Assembly (NCBI RefSeq): GCF_002261225.1
Contig: NZ_NEVM01000005.1
Coordinates: forward strand, 3,100,001-3,164,000
Length of the DNA stretch: 64,000 bases
Origin: Bordetella genomosp. 10
GTDB taxonomy: Bacteria; Pseudomonadota; Gammaproteobacteria; Burkholderiales; Burkholderiaceae_B
Reading direction: 5' to 3'
Positions 18,109 to 26,875 of this stretch are shown in pieces (the first letter of the stretch is position 1; the number at the start of each line of letters is the position of its first letter). A model generated the notes under the pieces. The model was not told the origin of the DNA. It did no database searches and saw only the letters and a program-made list of their open reading frames with translations. A program made the translations under genes and the position numbers.

Positions 18109-18864
18109 GTGAATGAACCGCGACTGACAGGAAAAATATCCAGCTCGAATATCGGCCGGTTAAGCCTGCCCGAGATTCCGCCCGAGCTGATCGAAGGATT
18201 TCGCGCGTTGGGCGCGGATGCGTCCAGCGTCATATCGGACGCCCTCGATGAAGCCGGCCTGATGAAAGCCGTCGGCGCCTCGGTGCTCCGGCCGATATAT
18301 GGTGGCGCCGCGATGATCGGCCGCGCGCTGACCTTGCGTAATATCGTCCAGGAAAACAGTCCGTCGGCGGGGGCGAATGCCAAAGTCTCGCGCCTGGCCG
18401 AGATCGAAGCGCACAACCTGGCCGAACCCGGCGACGTATTGGTCATAGAAGGCGTACACGGCATTTCCAATATCGGCGGGATTTCAGCCACGATAGGAAA
18501 GCGCGAGGGAGAACTGGGGGCCATCGTCGACGGCGGAATACGCGACGTGAGCGAATGCCGCAGCATCGGCTATCCCATGTGGAGCCGCGACGTCACGCCC
18601 TTGACCGGCAAGTGGCGAGTCCAGACTCTCCAGATAAATCACCCGGTACAGATCGCCGGCGTGCAGGTCGCGCCGGGGGATATCGTGATCGCCGATGAAA
18701 CGGGCATCTGCTTCGTACCATTGGAAATAGCGCCTCGCATCCTGGCGCGGGCACGCGAAATGTTGGCGGCGGAAGCGGGCCGGCAAAAGGACATCGCGAA
18801 CGGGATTGCCGTAGCCGACCTGGCAAACCGCGCCGGATCGTTCACCATGCCCAAACAGCCCTGA
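18109..18864 (+). CDS. RraA-like 4-hydroxy-4-methyl-2-oxoglutarate aldolase family protein
   Basis: 251-residue RraA/HMG-aldolase-fold protein. Conserved regions include VISDALDEAG, GRALTLRN, GDVLVIEGVHG, and GAIVDGGIRDVSECRSIGYPMWSR, where Arg and Asp bind metal and substrate, then PGDIVIADETGICFVP. The family catalyses retro-aldol cleavage of 4-hydroxy-4-methyl-2-oxoglutarate or oxaloacetate decarboxylation; plain RNase-E inhibitors are shorter (about 160). GTG 18109 is chosen since GGAAGG lies 8 nt upstream; an ATG at 18088 would add seven residues. It lies between a Bug receptor and an IclR gene and could split a branched dicarboxylate taken up by the receptor. Confidence 0.82.
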   Translation: MNEPRLTGKISSSNIGRLSLPEIPPELIEGFRALGADASSVISDALDEAGLMKAVGASVLRPIYGGAAMIGRALTLRNIVQENSPSAGANAKVSRLAEIEAHNLAEPGDVLVIEGVHGISNIGGISATIGKREGELGAIVDGGIRDVSECRSIGYPMWSRDVTPLTGKWRVQTLQINHPVQIAGVQVAPGDIVIADETGICFVPLEIAPRILARAREMLAAEAGRQKDIANGIAVADLANRAGSFTMPKQP

Positions 18865-18929
18865 TCCGGCAATATCGCGGAGGAGCACAAATCGCGGTAA
18901 GGTCGACGTAAATCCCCAGGCGCGACGAA

Positions 18930-19724
18930 ATGAAATCCGACTCCCCAAGCCTCCAGGCGATTCAGCGCATCAATGCCGTCCTCCGGGTGCTTGCGTCGCA
19001 CAATCGTACGGGCCTGCGCCTGGTGGACGTCATATCGGCGTCGCAGATAGACCGCTCCACCGTTCACCGCCTGCTCCAGAGCCTGGTGACCGAAGGCCTC
19101 GTGGCCCAGGACCAGCGCTCGAAGCGGTATTTCCTGGGGATGGGAATATTCGAGATGGCGGTTGCCATTCCGGCGCAGCGCTTGCGCGACGCCTGTCTCC
19201 CGCATCTGCGCGACCTCGCCTTGTCCACGGGCGATACGGTATTCCTGAGCGTCAGGTCCTCGTATTTCGACGGCGTATGCATACATAGGGAAGAAGGCAG
19301 CTTCCCCATCGCCCGCGTCCTGGAAGCCGGGCGCCGGCGGCCGCTGTGCATGGGCTCCAGCAACCTTGCCATTCTCAGCCGTCTGCCGCTTGGCGAGATC
19401 CAGCGCATCTGCGAAGAAAACTACCCGCGCATCCGGAAATCCTACCCTGGCGTGACCGAGCGAGGCATCAAGCAGCGGCTTGCGGCGGCGCAGCGGGATG
19501 GCTACGTATTCGCCGACGTCATGCAGCGAGAGCAGATCATCAAGTCGATGGCGTTTCCCATCCTGGACAGGCATGCGCTGCCGGTCGCGTCGATCGGCCT
19601 GTCGGCGCTCGTCGAGCGCTGGACGTCGCGCCGGATCAGGCAAGTGCAAAGACAAATGGAAGCAGCCGCCGCATCCATTGCCCACGATCTGGACGAGATA
19701 AAGCAGGGTTCTCCCGGCCTCTAA
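18930..19724 (+). CDS. IclR-family transcriptional regulator
   Basis: 264-residue IclR protein: an N-terminal winged HTH (residues 8-68; IDRSTVHRLLQSLVTEGLV as recognition part) and the C-terminal effector-binding domain (GDTVFLSVRS, then RRRPLCMGSSNLAILSRLP, and RDGYVFADV). A perfect 19-bp palindrome begins 19 bp after its stop, in front of the next Bug gene (19852), and is a reasonable binding site. It probably controls the plus-strand block from 19852 to 24521. The effector is likely a carboxylate or sugar acid. Confidence 0.9.
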   Translation: MKSDSPSLQAIQRINAVLRVLASHNRTGLRLVDVISASQIDRSTVHRLLQSLVTEGLVAQDQRSKRYFLGMGIFEMAVAIPAQRLRDACLPHLRDLALSTGDTVFLSVRSSYFDGVCIHREEGSFPIARVLEAGRRRPLCMGSSNLAILSRLPLGEIQRICEENYPRIRKSYPGVTERGIKQRLAAAQRDGYVFADVMQREQIIKSMAFPILDRHALPVASIGLSALVERWTSRRIRQVQRQMEAAAASIAHDLDEIKQGSPGL

Positions 19725-19742
19725 ATCGGGGCCGGCGCTTAC

Positions 19743-19761
19743 ATTCCCGCTGAGCGGGAAT
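19743..19761. promoter_or_regulatory. Palindromic operator, probable IclR site
   Basis: ATTCCCGCT and AGCGGGAAT form perfect 9-bp arms around a single central G. No T-run follows, so it is not a terminator. It lies about 91 bp before the Bug start at 19852 and just after the iclR stop, where an operator is expected. IclR-type sites in this group of bacteria are often TTCC...GGAA palindromes. Confidence 0.6.
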
Positions 19762-19851
19762 TCTTCCCACGTCTTCCGGCCCTGCCGCTAGAGTCCTTGT
19801 CATGCGATTCGCACAAAGACGGATCGCGATAACGACAAGAGGAGACGACTC

Positions 19852-20841
19852 ATGAAGACTACCGGCTATCGCCGATGGTGGGCGCCGCCGCTGGCGCTGC
19901 TGTTCGGCTTGTTGGCGGTGCAACCCGCGGCCCATGCGAAAGGCGAATTTCCCTCGCAACCCGTTCGTATCGTCGTGCCCTACCCGGCCGGCGGCACGAC
20001 CGATTTCGCCGCCAGGCTCATTGCCGAGCAGTTGACCAGGCGGTCAGGCCAGAGTTTCATCGTCGAGAACAAACCCGGCGCAACGGGTTCCATCGGCGCG
20101 ATGGACGTGCTGAACGCCAGGCACGACGGCTATACGCTGCTGATGAACGACACCTCTTTCGCCATCGTTCCGTCCTTGTCCAAGAGCCTGAAGTGGCATC
20201 CCAAAACGGACTTCATTCCGATATCCACCGTGGCGATATCCCCGGTAGTCTTCGTCGTGGCGGCGGACTCCCCCTTCCACACGCTGCAGGACTTCATTGC
20301 CGCCGCGAAGGCAAAACCGGGCGCCCTCGAATATGGCGCGGGCGGATACGGAGGCTCCACGCATCTGGCGTTCGAGGTGTTCAACGACCAGGCCGGCATC
20401 AAGGTCCAGGACATCCCCTATAAAGGGGCCGGCGAATCGCTCGTGGGACTGATGGGGGGCAGCGTCAAGGCGATGATAGCCGCGGCGCCTTCGCTGCTCG
20501 GCCAGATCAAGAGCGGCAAGATCAGGGCGCTTGCGGTAAGCGGTCCAAAGCGGCTGCCGGTCCTCCCCGACGTGCCCACCTTCGCCGAAGCGGGCTTGCC
20601 TTCCTATGACGTGGAATATTGGTTCGGGCTGGTGGCCCCGAAGAATACGCCGCCCCAGGTTGTCGCCCGCCTGCACGAGCTGCTGACCCAATCGCTCGCG
20701 GATCCCCGCACGCAGGAAAGCCTGCAGAACGTAGGCGCCTTCCCCGGCGGCATCTCTTCCAAGGACTTCGCGGCCTTGATCGCCTCGGAAATCGACCGTT
20801 GGTCGAAAGTCGCGAAAGAAGCCGGCATACAGCCGAATTGA
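19852..20841 (+). CDS. Bug-family (TctC) periplasmic carboxylate receptor
   Basis: 329-residue Bug receptor with a signal peptide (about 1-29, ending AHAKG) and the signature QPVRIVVPYPAGGTTDFAA, then GYTLLMNDTSFAI, YKGAGESLVGLMGG and LPDVPTFAEAGLPSYD. ATG 19852 is preceded by GAGGAG. It heads a compact plus-strand operon (19852-24521) with a ThDP enzyme (25-bp gap), a FAH-family hydrolase (8 bp) and an enolase-superfamily enzyme (5 bp). This arrangement suggests it captures the acid those enzymes degrade. Confidence 0.93.
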   Translation: MKTTGYRRWWAPPLALLFGLLAVQPAAHAKGEFPSQPVRIVVPYPAGGTTDFAARLIAEQLTRRSGQSFIVENKPGATGSIGAMDVLNARHDGYTLLMNDTSFAIVPSLSKSLKWHPKTDFIPISTVAISPVVFVVAADSPFHTLQDFIAAAKAKPGALEYGAGGYGGSTHLAFEVFNDQAGIKVQDIPYKGAGESLVGLMGGSVKAMIAAAPSLLGQIKSGKIRALAVSGPKRLPVLPDVPTFAEAGLPSYDVEYWFGLVAPKNTPPQVVARLHELLTQSLADPRTQESLQNVGAFPGGISSKDFAALIASEIDRWSKVAKEAGIQPN

Positions 20842-20866
20842 CCATCTGAATCAAAGGACGCTATTC

Positions 20867-22558
20867 ATGACGACCGCACGTTTGGCGGGTCACCTGCTGA
20901 TCGAATCCCTTATCGATCATGGAACCGAGATCTGCTTCGGCGTTCCAGGGGAAAGCTATCTGGCCGCGCTCGACGGGCTCTATCAACACCGCGACAGGAT
21001 CCGATTCATCGCATGCAGGCAGGAAGGCGGCGCCGCCAACATGGCGGAAGCCTACGGCAAGTTGACCGGCCGCCCCGGCGTTTGCTTCGTCACCCGCGGA
21101 CCGGGCGCCACCAACGCGAGCATAGGCGTGCATACGGCATTCCAGGATTCGACGCCCATGGTGCTTTTCGTCGGGCAGGTCGAGCGTGGGATAAGGGACC
21201 GCGAGGGATTCCAGGAAGTCGACTATCGCGCCATGTTCACGCCGCTGGCGAAATGGGTGGCGCAAATCGACAGCGCCGACAGGATCCCGGAATACGTGGC
21301 CCGGGCGTATCAAACCGCCACGAGCGGACGCCAGGGTCCCGTCGTTCTCGCGCTGCCGGAAGACATGCTGCTGGACATGACGGAAGCGGAGCCGCTGGCG
21401 CCGTACCGGCGCAATCTGTCCTGGCCCGATCCCCAGCGCATGGAAGCGCTTGCCGAAGAACTCAAGCGCGCCAGCAAACCCCTCATGCTCGTCGGTGGAG
21501 GCGGTTGGACGCCCCTTGCGTGCCAACAGTTGGAAGCCTTCGCTCGGCAATGGAATCTCCCCGTGGCGTGCGCTTTCCGATTCCAGGACACCTTTGACAA
21601 CTGCCATCCGAATTATGTGGGAGAAGTCGGTTCCTCCATAAGCGCCGATCTGCGCAAGCGCATCGAAGACGCGGACCTCATACTCGCGGTCGGCGTTCGG
21701 CTGGGGGAAGGAACGACTCGCTCCTATACGCTGGTAAAGCCGCCGCGCCCGGCGCAAAGGCTGGTCCACGTGCATGCCGGCGCGGAAGAGCTCGGCCGCG
21801 TCTACCAGGCGGACGTGATGGTGCAGTCGTCGTTGCCGGGATTCTGCGCATCGCTCGGCAGCCTTCGTCCGCCCGAATCCCCGGCATGGCAGGAGTGGAC
21901 CCGCGCAGCCGTCCTGGCCTATGAGAAGCACGCATCGCCCCCGCCCGGGAACGGCCTCAAGCTGGACCTGGCGCATGTAGCGGCAACGCTGCAGCAGCGC
22001 GTCCCGGACGATACGATCTATGCCAGCGGAGCCGGCAACTTCGCGGGATGGTTTCTACGATTCATCAAGTACCGCGGCTTGTCGCGCGGACAGCGCACCC
22101 AGCTCGAGCCGAGCAGCGGCGCCATGGGCTACGGCGTGCCGGCGGCCGTCGGCGCGCGGCTGGTCGAACCGCATCGCACGGTAGTGTCGATTTCCGGTGA
22201 CGGCTGCTTCATGATGAACGGACAGGAGTTGGCGACGGCCGCGCATTACGGCGCGAAGATCCTGTTTCTCGTGGTGAACAACGGTTCGTTCGGAACGATA
22301 CGCATGCACCAGGAAATGTATTTTCCGGACCGGATCTCGGGCACGGACCTTACCAACCCCGATTTCTCGACGCTGGCATCCGCCTATGGAATGAAGGGTT
22401 TCGTCGTCGAGAAGACCGAGGAATTCGAACAGGCCTTGGCGAACGCCCTCGCGGCCCCGGGATCCGCCCTGATTGAATTGAGGACCGACGTCGACGTCAT
22501 CAGCGCCAGGACCACCCTGTCCGAAATCCGGCGCCAGGCAAAGGCTACGGCGAAATAG
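20867..22558 (+). CDS. Thiamine-diphosphate-dependent enzyme (2-oxoacid decarboxylase / carboligase family)
   Basis: 563-residue ThDP enzyme. The catalytic glutamate is Glu53 in CRQEGGAANMA; FVTRGPGATNASIGVHTA and GQVERGIRDREGFQEVDY are conserved, and the cofactor motif SGDGCFMMNGQELATA...VVNNGSFG keeps the normal GDG and NN. It is a paralogue of the gene at 15086, where GDG is changed to GDC. It sits in an operon with a Bug receptor, a FAH-type hydrolase and a mandelate-racemase-type dehydratase, suggesting that it decarboxylates or cleaves a 2-oxoacid from a sugar-acid-like route. No regulatory small subunit is nearby. Confidence 0.88.
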   Translation: MTTARLAGHLLIESLIDHGTEICFGVPGESYLAALDGLYQHRDRIRFIACRQEGGAANMAEAYGKLTGRPGVCFVTRGPGATNASIGVHTAFQDSTPMVLFVGQVERGIRDREGFQEVDYRAMFTPLAKWVAQIDSADRIPEYVARAYQTATSGRQGPVVLALPEDMLLDMTEAEPLAPYRRNLSWPDPQRMEALAEELKRASKPLMLVGGGGWTPLACQQLEAFARQWNLPVACAFRFQDTFDNCHPNYVGEVGSSISADLRKRIEDADLILAVGVRLGEGTTRSYTLVKPPRPAQRLVHVHAGAEELGRVYQADVMVQSSLPGFCASLGSLRPPESPAWQEWTRAAVLAYEKHASPPPGNGLKLDLAHVAATLQQRVPDDTIYASGAGNFAGWFLRFIKYRGLSRGQRTQLEPSSGAMGYGVPAAVGARLVEPHRTVVSISGDGCFMMNGQELATAAHYGAKILFLVVNNGSFGTIRMHQEMYFPDRISGTDLTNPDFSTLASAYGMKGFVVEKTEEFEQALANALAAPGSALIELRTDVDVISARTTLSEIRRQAKATAK

Positions 22559-22566
22559 GAGACACC

Positions 22567-23373
22567 ATGCGCTGGCTCAGATTCATGTATGACGGATCGC
22601 CGACCTACGGATATATGGTCGAGCAGGATCTGGTCGTCCCCATATCGGGCACCCCGTTTTCCCGCCAGGACGCGCGGCCGGCGCCTGGCGCCGCCCCTGT
22701 CCCCTATGCCTCCCTTGAATTGCTGGTCCCCGTCGTGCCGCAGACTTTCTATGCGGTGGGCAGGAACTACCGATCGCATATCGACAGCGTCTATCGTGCC
22801 TCCGATCCCGAGGTCAAGGATCCCGAGCGCCCTGAAATCGGTTATCGCGCCAACAATGCCCTGCTGCCGCATGGCGCGGCGATCCGCATTCCCGCCGACG
22901 CCACCGAGAAGGTCCACTACGAGGGAGAACTGGTCGCGGTGATCGGAAAAAAGGGAAAGCACATCTCCGAGCAGCGAGCCCTCGAGCATGTCTTCGGCTA
23001 CACCATCGGGAACGACGTCAGCGAACGCACGTGGCAGAAGACGGACCGGACGATGTGGAGGTCGAAGAACACCGATACCTTCAAGCCCATGGGACCGTGG
23101 ATGGAAACACATTGCGATCTCGAGGCAATGCACACGAACGTTCGCGTCAATGGAGAGCTGAAGACATCCTTCCAGACGTGCGACATGATCTTCGGCGTTG
23201 CGCGCTACATCAGCACGATCAGCCAATACTTCACCCTGTATCCAGGCGACGTCCTATGGATGGGCACCGCGGGAACATCGCCGGACCTGCGCGACGGCGA
23301 CGTCGTCGATATCGAAATCACCGGCATCGGGACACTGAGCAACAAGGTCGTTCGGGAACCGCACGGAGAGTAA
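22567..23373 (+). CDS. Fumarylacetoacetate hydrolase (FAH) family protein
   Basis: 268-residue FAH-superfamily protein. The metal-binding residues appear in VHYEGELVAVIGKKG (Glu pair) and GYTIGNDVSERTWQ (Asp), with NYRSH and KPMGPW as further landmarks. Members hydrolyse C-C bonds of diketoacids, decarboxylate oxaloacetate or isomerise 2-oxo-4-pentenoate. Together with the dehydratase downstream it fits a 2,4-diketo-3-deoxy sugar-acid hydrolase, as in L-fuconate-type pathways, but this is inferred from context. Gap to the ThDP gene is 8 bp and to the next gene 5 bp, so it is in the same operon. Confidence 0.88.
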   Translation: MRWLRFMYDGSPTYGYMVEQDLVVPISGTPFSRQDARPAPGAAPVPYASLELLVPVVPQTFYAVGRNYRSHIDSVYRASDPEVKDPERPEIGYRANNALLPHGAAIRIPADATEKVHYEGELVAVIGKKGKHISEQRALEHVFGYTIGNDVSERTWQKTDRTMWRSKNTDTFKPMGPWMETHCDLEAMHTNVRVNGELKTSFQTCDMIFGVARYISTISQYFTLYPGDVLWMGTAGTSPDLRDGDVVDIEITGIGTLSNKVVREPHGE

Positions 23374-23378
23374 GCGCC

Positions 23379-24521
23379 ATGAAAATCACCAGGATTCAGG
23401 GTTACCCGCTATCCGCCGACCTCGGCGCGCGGTATGGCGGCGGCAATTTCGAGTTCTCCACGGCGCGGCTGGTGCTGGTCAAGGTGGACACCGACGAGGG
23501 ATTGACCGGTTATGCCACCCTGCACGGGCACGCCATGAAAGAGGTATGCGCCCTGCTTCCTCAACTGCAGCCGCTGCTGCACGATCTGGACGCCATGAGC
23601 CATGAGGCGATATGGCAACGTCTATTCGACGTATCGACCAGTTCTCCCGCGACGACAAGCTTCGAACCCCGGCGGTCGGTCATCTCCAACGACAAGTTCG
23701 CCGTGCTCATGCGATGCATCGCGGGGATCGACATCGCGCTGTGGGACATCAAGGGCAAGGCCTCGAACCTGCCCGTCTGGAAACTGCTCGGGGCGTCCCG
23801 CGACACCATGCCGGCATACGTGACGGGCGGCTATTACCGTTCGGACCGCGACAATATGCGTTTTCACGGCGAACTCGCGTCCTACGTCGACGAAGGATTC
23901 TCGACGGTGAAGATAAAGATCGGCGCACTGCCGGTGGACGAAGACCTCAAGCGGGTACGCGAGGCCAGGGCTGAAATCGGCCCGGACTGCAAGCTGATCC
24001 TCGACGCGAATAATGCCTACACCTGGCAGCAGGCGGCCGACGCCATCCGGCGTTTCGAGGCCTACGACATTCATTGGTTCGAGGAGCCCGTGCATTGGTA
24101 CGACTCTGTCCGCGCCTTGGGGAAGCTGTCCGCCCTTACCAAAACGCCGCTGTCCAGCGGCGAATCGGAGATCCATGGCTGGGCCTGCCGCGACCTCGTC
24201 GACATGGGCGGGATCCGCATCATGCAGTATGACGCGACCCGCGGCGCGGGCGCGACGGACTGGCTGAGGGTGGCCGCATACTGCAATCTGCACGGCGTCA
24301 CGATGAGCACGCATCATCAGCCTCATATTCAGTGCCATCTGACGGCGGCAATGCCGAATGGAGGCATCGCCGAGACTTTTTCGACCTCTGCGCGCGATCC
24401 GTTCTGGGACGAGTTGTATGTGGAACGCGCTCAACTGAAAGCGGGAGCGATTCATTTGTCCGACCGCCCCGGATTCGGCTTCGATATCGACTGGGGGACC
24501 GTCACGCGATATCAGGCCTGA
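23379..24521 (+). CDS. Mandelate racemase / muconate-lactonizing enzyme family dehydratase
   Basis: 380-residue enolase-superfamily enzyme of the mandelate-racemase subgroup. The catalytic KxK is Lys178-Ile-Lys180; metal ligands are Asp209 (LILDANNAY), Glu235 (WFEEP) and Glu262 (SSGESEIHG); the Asp-His dyad is Asp285 (MQYDATRGAG) and a histidine in STHHQPH (312 or 313). This pattern abstracts a proton next to a carboxylate and usually dehydrates a sugar acid or epimerises. It is the last gene of the Bug-ThDP-FAH operon, with ATG 23379 preceded by GGAGAG. Substrate not known. Confidence 0.88.
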   Translation: MKITRIQGYPLSADLGARYGGGNFEFSTARLVLVKVDTDEGLTGYATLHGHAMKEVCALLPQLQPLLHDLDAMSHEAIWQRLFDVSTSSPATTSFEPRRSVISNDKFAVLMRCIAGIDIALWDIKGKASNLPVWKLLGASRDTMPAYVTGGYYRSDRDNMRFHGELASYVDEGFSTVKIKIGALPVDEDLKRVREARAEIGPDCKLILDANNAYTWQQAADAIRRFEAYDIHWFEEPVHWYDSVRALGKLSALTKTPLSSGESEIHGWACRDLVDMGGIRIMQYDATRGAGATDWLRVAAYCNLHGVTMSTHHQPHIQCHLTAAMPNGGIAETFSTSARDPFWDELYVERAQLKAGAIHLSDRPGFGFDIDWGTVTRYQA

Positions 24522-24587
24522 AGGCCTATCTCCAGCCCAGGCGCCGCGGCGCGCGGCCAACCGCCCGGTGCAGCGCCCGACGCCGGA

Positions 24588-24767
24588 GACGCGCCGCTGC
24601 CCGATGCGAACATCGCGAAAATCGCCTACTCTGCCAGGTTCAGCAGATCTTCGCATTTCAACAATGCGTTCAAGGCGAAGTTCGGCATCCGGCCCTGCGC
24701 AGCACGGCGGATGCAGGACCGCCACGGCCCCGGATCGGGGCCGGCGTTCCCGCTACAGAAATCATGA
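24588..24767 (+). pseudogene. Relic of an AraC-family regulator, C-terminal HTH only
   Basis: A plus-strand frame reads PDANIAKIAYSARFSRSSHF, then NNAFKAKFGIRPCAARR, the standard second HTH of AraC proteins (IAxIAYxxGFSxxSHFxxxFKxxFGxxP). It starts abruptly in unrelated Pro/Gly-rich sequence and ends at a TGA overlapping the ATG of the LysR gene at 24764. Both the N-terminal domain and the first HTH are missing, so this is the end of a deleted regulator. Coding reach is approximate at its 5' side. Confidence 0.75.
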
Positions 24768-25657
24768 ACCAAAGAAACGTCACCTATCGGATGATCGAGG
24801 CCTTCCAGGCCGCGATGCTGAACAACGGGATCAGCGCGGGGGCCGAGGCGCTGGGGATATCGCAGCCCGCGATGAGCAGGTTGATCGCCGATCTGCAGAA
24901 ATCCATCGGCTTCCTGTTGTTCGCCAAGAGCGGGCGGACGGTCAAGCCTACGGCCGAGGCGCATGCGCTGATGTCCAAGGTCCAGCAGTCCTTTCTGGGA
25001 CTGGAGCAGATCGTCGATTTTTCCGCGCAGCTCCGGAAACAGAAACTGGGGCAGCTCGCCATCTGCGCCATTCCGTCGATAGGCCACTCGGTCATGCCCT
25101 GGGTCGTTGCCCAGCTAAGGCGTAAATTTCCCGACGTTCTCATCAGCCTGCAAGTCGCCTCATACGTCGAAGTGGCGCGCCAGGTAAAAACCCGGCAGGC
25201 CGACATAGGATTGACGGGGGATACGCTTTCCCTGGGCGACCTGGAAACGGTGGCGGAATTCTCCGCCGACTGCGTTTGCATCGGAACGTCGAAATGGCTG
25301 GATCCGAAAGCCGCCCACGTGCGCGCCAAGGACTTGGGCAAGATGCCTTTCATTTCTCCCACGGGCACTTTCCGGCCTCGCCTGAACGCCTGGCTGGGCG
25401 CGAACGGCGTTCGGGTCGATTCCATGGTCGAAGCCTCGCTCTTCCAGTCCATCAGCGACCTCTGCCTGGAAGGCCTGGGCGTTGCCGTCGTGGACCGCCT
25501 GACGGGGATCAAGCATCAAAAACGCGGCGGCGTGACCCTGCCCTTGCGCCCCGCCATGGCCTACACGGTATACGCGACGGCGATGAGCGACACGCGACTG
25601 TCGGTGCCCGCCCGTGAACTCATCCGGTTGGTCGCGGCGGCGAACGGCGATACATAA
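24764..25657 (+). CDS. LysR-family transcriptional regulator
   Basis: 297-residue LysR protein starting MNQRNVTYRMIEAF, with HTH at GAEALGISQPAMSRLIADLQ and an effector domain (LGQLAICAIPSIGHS; LEGLGVAVVDRLTG). This subgroup, with a short pre-HTH arm, often regulates amino-acid or opine catabolism (NocR/OccR-like). The frame stays open far upstream, but ATG 24764 is where similarity starts. It precedes a Bug receptor and the amine-dehydrogenase genes, which it probably controls. It begins at the stop of an AraC relic, suggesting that one regulator replaced another at this site. Confidence 0.9.
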   Translation: MNQRNVTYRMIEAFQAAMLNNGISAGAEALGISQPAMSRLIADLQKSIGFLLFAKSGRTVKPTAEAHALMSKVQQSFLGLEQIVDFSAQLRKQKLGQLAICAIPSIGHSVMPWVVAQLRRKFPDVLISLQVASYVEVARQVKTRQADIGLTGDTLSLGDLETVAEFSADCVCIGTSKWLDPKAAHVRAKDLGKMPFISPTGTFRPRLNAWLGANGVRVDSMVEASLFQSISDLCLEGLGVAVVDRLTGIKHQKRGGVTLPLRPAMAYTVYATAMSDTRLSVPARELIRLVAAANGDT

Positions 25658-25750
25658 CATCCACGCATGGGTTGATCACCCGAGATCCATGGATATCCTG
25701 GCGATGACTTTCTAGGATTGAACCTCAATAATTTTTCATGGGGAATCCTT

Positions 25751-26731
25751 ATGTCTTCCAGCATCGCGCGCCGGCCATGGATCGCCGCCATTTCCATGGG
25801 CCTGATCCTTTCGGCGCCCGCGGCCAGGGCCGAATGGCCCGATAAACCCATTCGGTTCATCGTCAATGCCGCCGCCGGCGGCGCCGCGGACGGGACGGCC
25901 CGCGTGCTCGCCGAGGGGCTGAGCAAGCGGCTGGGGCAGCCCATCATCATCGACAACAAGCCGGGCGCCTCCGGCGTCATCGGTCTCGACACGGTCGCCA
26001 AGGCGCCGCCCGACGGCTATACCATCGGCAATGCCAACCTCGCCACGTACACCGTCACGGCGTTGACGGCGAAATCGCTCCCCTACGACCCGGAGAAGGA
26101 TTTCACGCCCATTGCCAAGCAGTGGACCCAGCCGAATCTGCTTGGCGTCACCCCCAAGCTTCCCGTCAAGACCGTCGCCGAGCTGGTGTCCTATGCCAAG
26201 GCGCATCCCGGCGCCGTCTTTTATGGCTCGACCGGAACCGGCACTGCATTGCACGTGCTGGGCGCCCTGTTCGGTGATCTCTCGGGCGCGCAGTTGACCC
26301 ACGTTCCCTACAAGAGCGCGCCCGCGGCCGAGCTCGATCTGTCGACGGGCCAGATCCAGATGATGTTCAGCAACTTTACGTCCATGGAGCCCCAGGTGCG
26401 CGCCGGCCGTATTCGTGCGCTGGCGATTACCGGTCCGCATCGTTCGCCGATGCTGCCCGACGTGCCCACGATCCGCGAAGCCGGCTATCCCGCGCTGGAA
26501 ATGGAGACCTGGGGTGGCGTCGTCGGTCCGGCGAACATGCCGCCGGCCATTGTCGAACGGCTCAATCGGGAGATAAACGCGGTGCTTGCCGATCCCGCGG
26601 TGATCAAGAAGCATGAACACCTCGGCGCGGAAGTGGCGCCGGCCTCGATCGCGGCATTCAAGCAGATGCTCGAAGCCGACCGGTCCCGCTGGGGCGAAGT
26701 GATAAGGCACAACAACATTACGCTCGAATAA
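25751..26731 (+). CDS. Bug-family (TctC) periplasmic receptor
   Basis: 326-residue Bug receptor. The signal peptide (1-28, ending ARAE) is followed by WPDKPIRFIVNAAAGGAADGT, where PYPPGG is replaced by NAAAGG, and later PPDGYTIGNANLATY and LPDVPTIREAGYPA. The ATG at 25751 gives a normal signal peptide; an in-frame TTG at 25718 would add 11 residues and is less likely. It precedes the three-gene oxidoreductase, so its ligand may be an amino acid or opine-like compound rather than a simple dicarboxylate. Confidence 0.9.
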   Translation: MSSSIARRPWIAAISMGLILSAPAARAEWPDKPIRFIVNAAAGGAADGTARVLAEGLSKRLGQPIIIDNKPGASGVIGLDTVAKAPPDGYTIGNANLATYTVTALTAKSLPYDPEKDFTPIAKQWTQPNLLGVTPKLPVKTVAELVSYAKAHPGAVFYGSTGTGTALHVLGALFGDLSGAQLTHVPYKSAPAAELDLSTGQIQMMFSNFTSMEPQVRAGRIRALAITGPHRSPMLPDVPTIREAGYPALEMETWGGVVGPANMPPAIVERLNREINAVLADPAVIKKHEHLGAEVAPASIAAFKQMLEADRSRWGEVIRHNNITLE

Positions 26732-26875
26732 ACAAGCGTAAGGCCACTCGGCTTCCAGCGAAAAAACCAACGCGAGATTTTCCGTTCGGCGGCGCGTCCG
26801 CGATCCGGACGGAGTCGCGCCGCCGGTCGCCGCGGCAAACAACCGGTCATCCCCGATCGATCAAGAAATATTCGT

